From assembly GCA_018819105.1 (NCBI GenBank), contig JAHJQV010000063.1, positions 1 through 64,000 of the forward strand: a stretch of 64,000 nt of DNA. Reading direction: 5' to 3'. Position numbers and translations under genes: made by a program. This stretch comes from Gammaproteobacteria bacterium. Lineage in GTDB: Bacteria; Pseudomonadota; Gammaproteobacteria; Xanthomonadales; Wenzhouxiangellaceae. The notes below the pieces were generated by a model. It saw only the letters and a list, made by a program, of their open reading frames with translations. It did no database searches and had not been told where the DNA came from. Below are positions 35,601 to 43,464 of this stretch, one piece after another (the stretch's first letter is position 1; each line of letters begins with the position of its first letter).

Positions 35601-35967
35601 TGAAACTGTCGATGGTGCGGATCAGCAAACGCTGTGGATTCTGCAGCAGCCCCCATTCGGCCACCTGGTCGGTGAGTGCCTGGGCACGCTGGAGTGCCGC
35701 CTGCTCGTGATCGGCATCGGTGGTGAAACCCGGCTGCAGGAAACGCAGGATGCGCTCGCGCATTTCCGCAGCGGCCTTGCGCGTGAAGGTGATGGCAAGA
35801 ATCTGCTCCGGTGCCTCCACCACCGCCAACAGGGCGAGAAAGCGCTCGACCAGCAGGGTGGTTTTGCCGGAACCGGCCGGCGCCTGCACGATCACCGAAC
35901 GCTGCGGATCCACCGCCTGGCGGCGCTGCTGGCTGTCATCGCCAATAATCAATTGTGACGACATCAT
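32602..35967 (-). CDS. AddA/RecB-like UvrD-family helicase-nuclease
   Basis: A 1121-residue superfamily 1 helicase for double-strand break repair. Helicase motifs in order: Walker A APAGSGKTTLL, ITFTRKAAAEMRERI, ILVDEYQDTNWAQF, VVGDPMQSIYRFREAEVGLF, LTRNFRSRAEIVDW, LLTMHGAKGLEWDLVV, LYVAVTRARQQLVL. The C-terminal ~200 residues carry a RecB-type PD-(D/E)XK nuclease with D and K in VRWIIDYKSGQ. The gene begins inside the stop of the TIGR03623-type nuclease gene (ATGA overlap), so the two proteins are made together and probably form an AddAB-like complex. A RecC- or RecD-like subunit is not encoded here. The preceding frame and the MMSSQ start are unambiguous. Confidence 0.93.
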   Translation of the reverse strand: MMSSQLIIGDDSQQRRQAVDPQRSVIVQAPAGSGKTTLLVERFLALLAVVEAPEQILAITFTRKAAAEMRERILRFLQPGFTTDADHEQAALQRAQALTDQVAEWGLLQNPQRLLIRTIDSFSHYLARNMPVASRLGPVPQPADNTQALYRRAARRVLELGDGQALQADLERLLLWRDHRTQDIEDLLSGMLGRREQWLRALGSSGDPDRAALEQVLAEVVQSQLRELHAALQSALAQAGSSAAELAQLLGQSKQTLLQEQRQSVILQWHDGADLPLPEAADLPAWQALVEALLTRDGHWRKSVNISTGCAPQSAHKARMQELLEACADLDRLAAMLHLARGLPAPQYQDEDWQVLLALVRVLQRTAVELQLLFAETGQTDFTGLSMAALTALGDEESGYSDLSLYLDQRICHILVDEYQDTNWAQFELLEKLTHGWQPDDGRTLFVVGDPMQSIYRFREAEVGLFMRTRDHGLGALRLQSLQLTRNFRSRAEIVDWVNAEIGPCFPQREDIAAGAVAYAPSQAGRGPGGAIQLIARGDAEAEAEALVELIAQALAEHRDDPDYKAAIIVRARSHLQAILPLLQQRNIAYRAVKLDPLLQRPLVQDLHAITRAIWLPADVTAVLALLRSPLCGLTLDDLLALAQAWPTDSSTQLLLEGLSTDGKARAQPVLEKLQAAQALLRRRSLRMLVEGLWHGLGGPQTLTRPAAQQREMALYLHALEQAEQQGLLDDLNDFEQLLQEQYTEGDPPDPKVRLELLTMHGAKGLEWDLVVLPGLHRSTGRQPATLLHWLPFTPLSGGEQMLLAPLRSSLQAHNSRLIDMISVEQKRRSLFELQRLLYVAVTRARQQLVLGTVLAADKSQDEHKPAQPSLLAMLWPRLGAAFHADLQAATAAAADADEVNQAMLAMPDQSIRRLPSGWHPVLRPRHDWSPALPPREREHDIEFNWAGQQARRTGIVIHSLLEHIARIGLEQLDAAALDSLRQRVPLLLAMQGTGAARLKPQTERVHAALEQTLNDADGRRLLSGRHRDAACELALSGMLDGELINAVIDRTFVDADGVRWIIDYKSGQHQGGDLEGFLQQEAERYAGQLHNYRRLFEQLDETRITTALYFPLHGRLHVLD

Positions 35968-38657
35968 GCATCCACTGCCGGCAGTTCATCCTGATCCATG
36001 AATGCGCTGCGCTCATGAATGCGGCACAGCGCATGCAGATGACAGTATTGACAGACTTCGGGTCGGCGCGGATCCACCGCCGCCCGGCCGGCCAGGAAAT
36101 CCGCCGCCAGCGCCTGCACATGGCTGGCCCAGTCCTGCAGCAATGCCGACCAATCTCTGTAGTCGCGGAATTTGCTGCTTTTGCCACCGATCCGGATCAC
36201 CCCGTCGATGCCCATGTCGGCGGCGGCCAGACCATCGAATCCCATTTGATCCGGCGCCAGGCTGGCGAAGGCAATGCCCTGCGGCGGCGGGTCCATGGCC
36301 AGTGCGTACATCGGCAGCTGCGGATCGGCCATGCGTGGCTCCGGGAACCAGTCGGACTTGTTCACCCTGCCGCTCTTGTAGTCGATCAGCAACTCACCGT
36401 GCGCGGTGACATCGATGCGATCAATCTTGCCCTTGCAGCGCAACCCCGCCTGCTGCATGGTCACTCGTTGTTCCCGTGCCTTGACCGCAAACGGCGGGCG
36501 TGCCTGCTCCAGTTCCAGCCAGCGGGACAGCGCACGCTGCAGGCAGGTCAGTTCCAGGCGCTGGCCGACATCGCTCAGCAGCAGGGGCTGCTCATGCAAC
36601 AAGGTCTGCAGAGCCTGGCCGGAAACGCGCCGTATGCGGGCTGCCAGCGCCTGCGCATCCTGTGCCAATAAGGCCGCCTGATCGGGCAGCTGCTGCCAGA
36701 ACAGCTCCAGCGACCTGTGCAGCAGGTCACCACGCTGCATGGCGTTGAGGCCCGGTCGCGGCGGTCGCAGTTCACGCGCCTGCAATCGATGCACGGCAAA
36801 AGCCCGGAACGGGCAGGCCGATTGATTGCGCACCATGGCGGTGCCGCCTGGGACATGATCATCGGCCGCCACAGCGGGGAGAGCCGCTGCCTGGATGTCA
36901 TCTGTCAGCACCTCCAGCGTCAGCAACGACGGTTCCGGTTCCGGCTGCACATCAACCAGTGTCGCCTGCTGCAGCAGCGCGGTCAGCTCGCGCTGTTCGC
37001 TGTCATTGCCGTTGGCCAGACTGCCCTGTACGCTATCGGCGCAGCGCAACAAGCCGCAAAGCTGCAGGGTGGCCAGGCGCAGACAGGCGGCGCTGCTGGC
37101 GGTCGGCAGCAAACCCTGCACCGCACCCGGCAGCAGCGCTTCGCGCCGCGCTGGCTGTGGCCAGGTGTCGGCATCCAGCGTGGTGATCCAGATGGCATCA
37201 AAGCGCGCTCCAAGCGCCTCGGCGATGCCCAGAATTTCCACCGGACAGCCGGGGTTGCGTTCACGAAACGTGCTGTTGGCGGCGCAGTCGTTGAGCAGCG
37301 ACAGCGCGCGGCTGCGGCTGACCTCCCCCGACGTGACCACGTCCAGGGCGCTGAAGGCCTCCAGCAGGCGATGCCAGCGCTGCAGCAGCTGGTACTCGAT
37401 GCTGTCCAGCTTGCGCCCGGCGGCAAAACCGAACGCCTCCAGCGTTTGCTGGAACTGCCCCGCCCACACCGACGGCAGGGCCCTGGCTGGCTGTTGCGAC
37501 CAATGCTGCCGCCAAGCCTGAAAACCGTCCGCCAGGCGCGGACTGCCGGCCTCCTGCAGGCGCTGCACGCAGCGCTCGCTGCTCAACTCGTAACAGTCCT
37601 TGCGCAGCATGTCCCTGATGCAGGCGGCACGCTGATTTGCCTCGCCCAACCAGCCAGCCACGAACGGCGAGCGCAGCACCCGGCCGATACGCGGCTGATC
37701 GATGCGGTTCGGGTCCAGCCCCAGCAGCAGCAGCGCATCGTTGACCAGCGGCCATTGCTGCAGGCTTTTGCCCAGCGAAACATGCCAGCATGGCTGGCCG
37801 CTTGGCTGCAGCGCATACGCCGGCGCATCAAACACCTGCCGGAACAGGTTGTCGACCGACTCCAGCCGCGCCGCCAGATCCGGCACCACAACAGCGAGTG
37901 ACTGCTGCGGATCTGCATCCAGTTGCTGCCGCGCCCAGCTTGCCGCCGCCTGCAGTTCGGCGTCGGCATCGGCAAAGCGCTGCAGCTGCAACCGCCGGGC
38001 GGTCTGCTCGAGTTCGGCGCGCGCCGAAGGCAAGGCATCCTGTTGCACCGACATGAATGCAGCCCACGTCGTGCTGCCGTGCATGAGCTGCACACCAGCC
38101 TGCTCAGCCGCGCTGAAGATGGCCTGTTGCAACGGCGTTGCTGGCAACTCGAAGCCAACGAGCTCGATGCGGGCGGGCAAAGCCAGACGCCCCGAGGCAA
38201 TCAGCGCGGGCAGCCGGGCATCCAGCGTCACGGCATCGATCCAGCCATTGTCTTTGCAGCGCTGGCGAAAACGCCAGGCCCACTGGCGGAAAGCACGGGC
38301 ATCGTCTGACAGCTCCAGCTGCGGCCACTGTTGCGGATCGGCCAGACAGTGTTCGTGCAACTGCTGCCAGGCGCGCTCGGCCAACTGGGCCACCTTCGGC
38401 TCACCGACAAAGACATCGTTGTCGATCACCTGTTGCCACAGCCAGCGTGCCTGCTCGGCGTCGATCAGCACCTGATCAACACCTCCGCACAACACCGCCT
38501 GCTGGCGCAGTTGCTGCAGCCAGGCCGCATAGTGCAGGACGGACGGACGCCTCCAGGCATTGACTCCCGCAGCCAACTGCTGCCTGGCGAATTGCTGCAC
38601 TTGGCTGCGTGCCAGCCTTGCCGTTGGCGTCAGACAGAGGTGATCTGCGTTAAGCAT
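35964..38657 (-). CDS. AddB-like PD-(D/E)XK nuclease (TIGR03623 probable DNA repair protein)
   Basis: An 897-residue partner of the helicase downstream. The N-terminus (LTPTARLARSQVQQFARQQ) replaces the Walker A of active helicases, as in AddB, so no ATPase is expected. The C-terminal nuclease domain carries DYKSG in LLIDYKSGRV. Four cysteines, C615 (NQSACPFRAF) and C869, C872, C878 (CxxCxxxxxC at the end), have the spacing of the AddB/Cas4 iron-sulfur staple. Length and gene order match TIGR03623, defined as ~900-residue proteins next to a RecB-like helicase. It is divergent from the sulfate-transport operon, with 131 bases between the starts. Confidence 0.92.
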   Translation of the reverse strand: MLNADHLCLTPTARLARSQVQQFARQQLAAGVNAWRRPSVLHYAAWLQQLRQQAVLCGGVDQVLIDAEQARWLWQQVIDNDVFVGEPKVAQLAERAWQQLHEHCLADPQQWPQLELSDDARAFRQWAWRFRQRCKDNGWIDAVTLDARLPALIASGRLALPARIELVGFELPATPLQQAIFSAAEQAGVQLMHGSTTWAAFMSVQQDALPSARAELEQTARRLQLQRFADADAELQAAASWARQQLDADPQQSLAVVVPDLAARLESVDNLFRQVFDAPAYALQPSGQPCWHVSLGKSLQQWPLVNDALLLLGLDPNRIDQPRIGRVLRSPFVAGWLGEANQRAACIRDMLRKDCYELSSERCVQRLQEAGSPRLADGFQAWRQHWSQQPARALPSVWAGQFQQTLEAFGFAAGRKLDSIEYQLLQRWHRLLEAFSALDVVTSGEVSRSRALSLLNDCAANSTFRERNPGCPVEILGIAEALGARFDAIWITTLDADTWPQPARREALLPGAVQGLLPTASSAACLRLATLQLCGLLRCADSVQGSLANGNDSEQRELTALLQQATLVDVQPEPEPSLLTLEVLTDDIQAAALPAVAADDHVPGGTAMVRNQSACPFRAFAVHRLQARELRPPRPGLNAMQRGDLLHRSLELFWQQLPDQAALLAQDAQALAARIRRVSGQALQTLLHEQPLLLSDVGQRLELTCLQRALSRWLELEQARPPFAVKAREQRVTMQQAGLRCKGKIDRIDVTAHGELLIDYKSGRVNKSDWFPEPRMADPQLPMYALAMDPPPQGIAFASLAPDQMGFDGLAAADMGIDGVIRIGGKSSKFRDYRDWSALLQDWASHVQALAADFLAGRAAVDPRRPEVCQYCHLHALCRIHERSAFMDQDELPAVDA

Positions 38658-38721
38658 TCAATACACAATTTATTAACGGATAAGTGTTATTCATCGATAA
38701 AGCAGTGACAAAACCGGAAAT

Positions 38722-38750
38722 ATAACCGCTTTCATACCTGTTTGTTACCA
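38722..38750 (+). promoter_or_regulatory. Three 11-bp-spaced direct repeats upstream of the sulfate operon
   Basis: TATAACC (38722-38728), TCATACC (38733-38739) and TGTTACC (38744-38750) start exactly 11 bases apart, the geometry of OmpR/PhoB-family binding sites. The array ends 38 bases before the cysA ATG. A related array lies before the porin gene at 47710-47737. The response regulator at 45510-46199 is the obvious candidate binder. Confidence 0.5.
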
Positions 38751-38788
38751 GGCAAGGGCTAAGCTTCGTTTTCACAACGGAGTATTGC

Positions 38789-40531
38789 ATGTCCATAGCC
38801 ATCCAAGATGTCTGTAAATACTACGGTACGACACGCGTCGTCAATCGCGTTAGTGTCAGCATTGATGATGGGGAGTTCTTTGTCCTGCTGGGCCCCAGCG
38901 GCAGTGGCAAAAGTACCCTGTTGCGCATCATTGCCGGGCTCACCAGCACCGATGCAGGTCGCATTGTGCTTAATGGTCGTGATGTCACGCTGCTCCCACC
39001 GCAACAGCGCGGAGTTGGTTTTGTGTTCCAGAATTACGCCCTGTTCAAGCACATGACGGTGGCTGAAAATATCGCATATGGGCTGAAAGTGCGCAAGCTC
39101 GCAGCCAATCAAAGGCATGACCGGGTGCAGCAGATGCTGGAACTGGTGGGCTTGTCAGGCTATGGACAACGCGTTCCGGGGCAGCTATCCGGCGGCCAGC
39201 AGCAGCGCGTCGCCCTTGCAAGAGCACTGGCGTTCAATCCGCAGATTCTGCTGCTGGATGAACCGTTCGGAGCACTGGATGCGCAAATCCGCACCGACCT
39301 GCGACGCAGTGTGCGACGCATTCAACAAGAAATCGGCATTACCACCATCCTGGTCACACACGATCAGGATGAAGCCTTCGCCATGGGCGACAGCATCGGC
39401 GTCATGCACGATGGCGAGTTGATTGAAACCGGCCCGGCAGAAAGGCTCTATCAGTCTCCCGCGCATGAGTTTTCTGCAGCATTTCTCGGCAATGCCAACC
39501 TGTTGGCCGGCGTGATGGAACGTAAAGGTATTCGGATTGGCGACGCCTTGCTGCATACCGAATTCGCCGACTGCACCGGTGAGGATGGCCAGATCGTCAA
39601 GCTCATGGTGCGCCCGGAGGACATTGAGTTAAGTCGGTATCTCAGCCGCAATGAACGTCGTGAGGTGGCAGAAGGGGTGATCACGGAACGACAATTCAGC
39701 GGTCCGGTGGAGCGCCTGCGCGTTGAGATCGAGCTGAATCAGACGCTGCATATCCTGCATCCTCCGGTGGCCAATGGTGCCAAGCTGGGCGTTATTGAAG
39801 TCATGCGCACACGACCGGAAGCATTGCGCAACCCAATGACCGTCGGACATCAGGTCAAAATCTCATTCAATCATGTGCATGCGCTGGAGATTCTCACCGA
39901 CACACCGGTGCTCGGCGGCCAGGACGGCATTGATTTCATTGCCAGCATGCAGCAGGACTCACCCGGAGCTGAATACGGATCATCACAAGCATTGACCAGC
40001 AAGCTGTTTGATCACACCCCGGCAAACACCGACAACAACATTCTGCTGGTCTGGTTTGGTGCCGCGCGTCGGATTGACCGGGTCGTCATCAACCTCAGTG
40101 GCCATGTTGCCAACGACCGCCAACTGCTCAAACTGGCGCAGCAACTGTTCCGGATCGGGCGCCCACCGATGATTGAGTTGTTGGAAATTGCGCCTGCGGA
40201 CACCCCGCATGAAGATGCCCGCAATGTTTTTCTGCGCGCAGCCCGCAATGATCTGCAACAGCTGGGCTCGGTGGTGCGCAGCAGACGCTGTCACGGTGAT
40301 GAGATCAGTGAATTGCGCAACATTCTGAGCCAAAGTGACACCGATCTGCTGCTCACCGCAATGCCTTCTGCTGCCGGTGAAGCACTGCAAAAGCAGCAAT
40401 TGGCTGACTGGGTGAAGCAGCAATATGGCCCCATATCCACCTGTTTCGTGCGCGCGAGCGCGGCAGAAAAATCCGCAGCACCAGCAGCACAATCTGCATT
40501 GACAACCGTACCACTGGAGCAAATCCTATGA
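38789..40531 (+). CDS. cysA: Sulfate/thiosulfate ABC transporter ATPase with C-terminal extension
   Basis: A 580-residue ATPase, well above the usual ~350 for CysA. The N-terminal ABC domain is complete: GPSGSGKST, LSGGQQQRVALARAL, ILLLDEPFGALDAQIR, LVTHDQDEAFAMGD. A regulatory beta-barrel region follows to about residue 360 (LMVRPEDIELSRY, HALEIL). About 200 more residues (from VLGGQDGIDF) then form an alpha/beta stretch, with NILLVWFGAARRIDRVVINLSG near its start, that I cannot assign with confidence; the layout recalls a universal-stress-protein-like domain. The ATG at 38789 has GGAG about 8 bases upstream. It is first in an operon with the binding protein and two permeases, an unusual order since cysA normally comes last. 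Confidence 0.9.
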   Translation: MSIAIQDVCKYYGTTRVVNRVSVSIDDGEFFVLLGPSGSGKSTLLRIIAGLTSTDAGRIVLNGRDVTLLPPQQRGVGFVFQNYALFKHMTVAENIAYGLKVRKLAANQRHDRVQQMLELVGLSGYGQRVPGQLSGGQQQRVALARALAFNPQILLLDEPFGALDAQIRTDLRRSVRRIQQEIGITTILVTHDQDEAFAMGDSIGVMHDGELIETGPAERLYQSPAHEFSAAFLGNANLLAGVMERKGIRIGDALLHTEFADCTGEDGQIVKLMVRPEDIELSRYLSRNERREVAEGVITERQFSGPVERLRVEIELNQTLHILHPPVANGAKLGVIEVMRTRPEALRNPMTVGHQVKISFNHVHALEILTDTPVLGGQDGIDFIASMQQDSPGAEYGSSQALTSKLFDHTPANTDNNILLVWFGAARRIDRVVINLSGHVANDRQLLKLAQQLFRIGRPPMIELLEIAPADTPHEDARNVFLRAARNDLQQLGSVVRSRRCHGDEISELRNILSQSDTDLLLTAMPSAAGEALQKQQLADWVKQQYGPISTCFVRASAAEKSAAPAAQSALTTVPLEQIL

Positions 40532-41571
40532 ATTCCTGCAAGATCAAGTCAGCCTTGAGCCTGCTGCTGGCTGCAGTCGTACTGAACGGCTGCAGCAATG
40601 ATGGCAGCGATGACAGCGTCAAGATTCTGAACGTTTCCTATGACCCGACCCGCGAGTTCTATCAGGAAGTCAACCCGCTGTTCGCCGGACATCTGCGCCA
40701 GCAGACCGGAACCGACGTCATCATTCAGCAATCGCATGGCGGATCCGGATCGCAGGCGCGCGCGGTCATTGATGGTCTTGAAGCCGATGTGGTGACGCTG
40801 GCGCTTTCCTACGACATCGACTCTATCCATGACAAGGCGCGTGTGATCAGTGCTGACTGGGAGCAGGATTTCCCCTACGACAGCGCACCGTACACTTCCA
40901 CCATTGTGTTCCTTGTGCGCAAGGGCAACCCGCTCGGCATCAGTGACTGGCCTGACATCATCAAACCGGGCGTCGAAGTGATCACACCAAACCCGAAAAC
41001 GTCCGGTGGTGCGCGCTGGAATTATCTGGCCGCATGGGGCTATGCCTGGCGCAACGCCCCTGCTGGCAGCAGCGACAGCGAGCGTGACGCTGCTGCGCGC
41101 GAATTCGTCCGTAAGCTTTATCGCAATGTGCCGATCCTGGATCGAGGTGCGCGTGCAGCCACCAACACCTTCGTCCAGCGTGGCATCGGCGATGTGTTCC
41201 TGGCCTGGGAGAACGAAGCTATCCTGTCAATCGAGTCGCTGGGGCCTGATGAGGTGGAAATCGTGGTGCCTTCGCTGAGCATTCTCGCTGAACCCAAGGT
41301 TGCCGTGGTCGATGCAGTGGTCGATAAAAAAGGCACGCGCAGTATTGCAGAAGCCTATCTGCAATTCCTCTACACGGAGCAGGCACAGCTGCTCGCTGCC
41401 AAACATCATTTCCGCCCCCGCAGTGATGAGGCGCTGGCTGCCTATAGCAACAAATTCCCAACCCTGGAGCTGTTCACGGTTGCTGAGCAGTTTGGCAGCT
41501 TTGCCATGGCGCAAAAGATACACTTTAACGATGGTGGCGAGTTCGATCAGATTTATCAGCCACAACCATGA
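40528..41571 (+). CDS. sbp: Sulfate-type ABC transporter substrate-binding lipoprotein
   Basis: A 347-residue solute-binding protein. The N-terminus has a lipobox ending LNGC with C22 as the modified cysteine, so it is lipid-anchored, unlike the soluble Sbp of enteric bacteria. Family hallmarks: LNVSYDPTREFYQEVNPLF, IIQQSHGGSGSQARAVIDGLEADVVTLAL, PNPKTSGGARWNYLAAWGYA, and VFLAWENEA. These residues form the oxyanion pocket in Sbp/CysP, so sulfate or thiosulfate is the likely ligand. It overlaps cysA and the permease gene by 4 bases on both sides (ATGA), giving tight translational coupling. Confidence 0.94.
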   Translation: MNSCKIKSALSLLLAAVVLNGCSNDGSDDSVKILNVSYDPTREFYQEVNPLFAGHLRQQTGTDVIIQQSHGGSGSQARAVIDGLEADVVTLALSYDIDSIHDKARVISADWEQDFPYDSAPYTSTIVFLVRKGNPLGISDWPDIIKPGVEVITPNPKTSGGARWNYLAAWGYAWRNAPAGSSDSERDAAAREFVRKLYRNVPILDRGARAATNTFVQRGIGDVFLAWENEAILSIESLGPDEVEIVVPSLSILAEPKVAVVDAVVDKKGTRSIAEAYLQFLYTEQAQLLAAKHHFRPRSDEALAAYSNKFPTLELFTVAEQFGSFAMAQKIHFNDGGEFDQIYQPQP

Positions 41572-42431
41572 ACACAATGGTCACCGCCATGCGCGAACCG
41601 GGTTGGCGGAAACCATCGGTATTGCCCGGCTTTGGCCTAGGTATGGGCATTACCATCTTCTGGATGGGGCTGATCATACTGCTGCCACTGGCGTTTCTGG
41701 TCTGGCACAGCAGCAATCAGAGCCTGGACGATTTCGTCCAAGCGGCCTTGCTGGACCGCAGAGTATTGCATGCCTACTGGATCAGCCTGTCCAGCTCTGT
41801 GGTCGCTGCCGTGATCAACACCGTGCTCGGCACGATTGTCGCCTGGACGCTGGTACGCTACCGCTTCCCCGGACACCGCCTGCTGGATGCCATGGTGGAT
41901 CTGCCGTTTGCGCTGCCCACGGCAGTGTCCGGCATTGCGCTCACCAGCCTGCTTGCAGGCAATGGTGCTCTCGGTCAATGGCTTGAGCAGGCTGGTATCC
42001 GCGTTGCCTTCACCCAGTTGGGTATCATCGCTGCATTGACCCTGATCACGATGCCATTTGTTGTGCGCAGTGTGCAACCGGCGGTGGAAAACCTGCAGCA
42101 TGAGCTCGAAGAGGTCGCTGCCAGCATGGGCGCATCACGCATCACCATCTTGCGTCAAATCGTGTTGCCGACTTTGTTGCCGAGTATACTCACCGGCATG
42201 ACGCTGGCCTTTGCACGTGCTTTGGGCGAATACGGATCGGTCATTTTTATCGCCGGCAATCTGCCGTTCCGCACCGAAATTGCCCCCTTGCTCATCGTCA
42301 TCAAGCTGGAGCAGTTCGACTATATGGGTGCCACTGCCATCGCCACCACCATCATGATCGTATCGCTGCTGTTACTGCTGCTGATCAACAGCATGCTGGC
42401 CTGGCAGCGCCGCCGCGGCCAGGGCAACTGA
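41568..42431 (+). CDS. cysT: Sulfate ABC transporter permease CysT
   Basis: A 287-residue inner-membrane permease with six predicted helices. The EAA loop contacting the ATPase is ELEEVAASMGASRITILRQIVLPTLLPSILTGMTLAFARALGEYGSV, of the CysT/CysU type. The first ~20 residues are a cytoplasmic lead before the first helix. It follows the binding-protein gene with an ATGA overlap and precedes cysW by 18 bases. It should pair with CysW to form the membrane channel of the importer. Confidence 0.94.
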   Translation: MNTMVTAMREPGWRKPSVLPGFGLGMGITIFWMGLIILLPLAFLVWHSSNQSLDDFVQAALLDRRVLHAYWISLSSSVVAAVINTVLGTIVAWTLVRYRFPGHRLLDAMVDLPFALPTAVSGIALTSLLAGNGALGQWLEQAGIRVAFTQLGIIAALTLITMPFVVRSVQPAVENLQHELEEVAASMGASRITILRQIVLPTLLPSILTGMTLAFARALGEYGSVIFIAGNLPFRTEIAPLLIVIKLEQFDYMGATAIATTIMIVSLLLLLLINSMLAWQRRRGQGN

Positions 42432-42449
42432 CTCCAGGAACCCAAACCA

Positions 42450-43316
42450 ATGATTACCCCAAGCCGCATACAACAGCCCGCGCAACATGAGCTGCCGCTG
42501 GCCTTGCAGGATTCAAATCTGCTGCGCTACAGCCTGATTGCGGTCAGTGTGGGTTTTTTGCTGATCATGCTGCTGGCACCGCTGCTGATTGTCTTCGGCT
42601 ATGCGTTCAAGGCCGGCCTGGGTGCCTACTTTGCGGCGATCACAGAACCTGCTGCGGTGTCGGCCATCAGGCTGACCTTGCTCACAGCTCTGATCTGTGT
42701 GCCACTGAACACCATTTTCGGCATTGCCGCCGCCTGGGCCATCTGCAAGTTCGAGTTTCGCGGAAAAAGTCTGTTGATCAGTCTGATCGACCTGCCGTTC
42801 TCGGTATCGCCGGTGATTGCCGGCCTGGTGTTTGTCATCCTGTTTGGTGCCCAGGGCACTTTCGGACCCTGGCTGCAGGCCAATGACATTCAGGTGATTT
42901 ACGCCGTCCCCGGTATCATACTGGCGACCCTGTTCGTCACCTTTCCGTTCGTGGCGCGTGAGCTCATCCCGCTGATGCAGGCACTCGGCAATGCCGATGA
43001 AGAGGCCTCCCTGAGTCTTGGCGCAAATGGCTGGACCACGTTCTACCGGGTAACCCTGCCGAACATCAAATGGGGGCTGCTGTATGGCGTCATCCTCTGT
43101 AATGCCAGAGCCATGGGCGAGTTTGGCGCGGTGTCTGTGGTATCTGGTCACATTCGCATGCAGACCAACACCATGCCCTTGCATGTCGAGGTCTTATACA
43201 ATGAGTACCAGTTTACTGCGGCATTCGCAGTGGCTTCACTGCTGGCCTTGCTGGCGGTGGTGACACTGGTCATGAAGGTACTGATCGAAGGCCGCCTTTC
43301 TACCTCTGCAAAGTGA
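42450..43316 (+). CDS. cysW: Sulfate ABC transporter permease CysW
   Basis: A 288-residue permease with six helices and the CysW blocks [37 protein letters not shown] and the EAA loop [41 protein letters not shown] near the end is characteristic of CysW. An AGGAACC lies just before its ATG. It is the last transport gene. A 148-base gap with a small hairpin (43395-43419) separates it from the histidine kinase gene on the same strand, so read-through into the regulatory genes is possible. Confidence 0.94.
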   Translation: MITPSRIQQPAQHELPLALQDSNLLRYSLIAVSVGFLLIMLLAPLLIVFGYAFKAGLGAYFAAITEPAAVSAIRLTLLTALICVPLNTIFGIAAAWAICKFEFRGKSLLISLIDLPFSVSPVIAGLVFVILFGAQGTFGPWLQANDIQVIYAVPGIILATLFVTFPFVARELIPLMQALGNADEEASLSLGANGWTTFYRVTLPNIKWGLLYGVILCNARAMGEFGAVSVVSGHIRMQTNTMPLHVEVLYNEYQFTAAFAVASLLALLAVVTLVMKVLIEGRLSTSAK

Positions 43317-43394
43317 CTGCAACAATGCCAGCACTGTGCCGCAACAACCGCTGTAGCAACCGAGTAATGCCAGCATTGCCTTGCACCGAGCTTC

Positions 43395-43419
43395 AGACGC
43401 CTGCATGCAGGCTGAGTCT
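43395..43419. other. Stem-loop between cysW and the histidine kinase gene
   Basis: The perfect palindrome GCCTGCATGCAGGC (43399-43412) is flanked by AGAC and GTCT. There is no T-run, so it is not a classical terminator. It may be an attenuating or mRNA-stabilising element, or a REP relative. Confidence 0.35.
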
Positions 43420-43464
43420 TAACCGTGTCGGGATCCGGGTAGTCCGTGTCATGGTTCTACGATA

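Noticed and set aside
38722-38750. Classical PhoB (Pho) box
   Set aside because: The spacing fits, but the repeats read TnnnACC rather than CTGTCAT, so I call only an OmpR/PhoB-family type site.
43395-43419. Rho-independent terminator after cysW
   Set aside because: The stem is good but no T-run follows on either strand.
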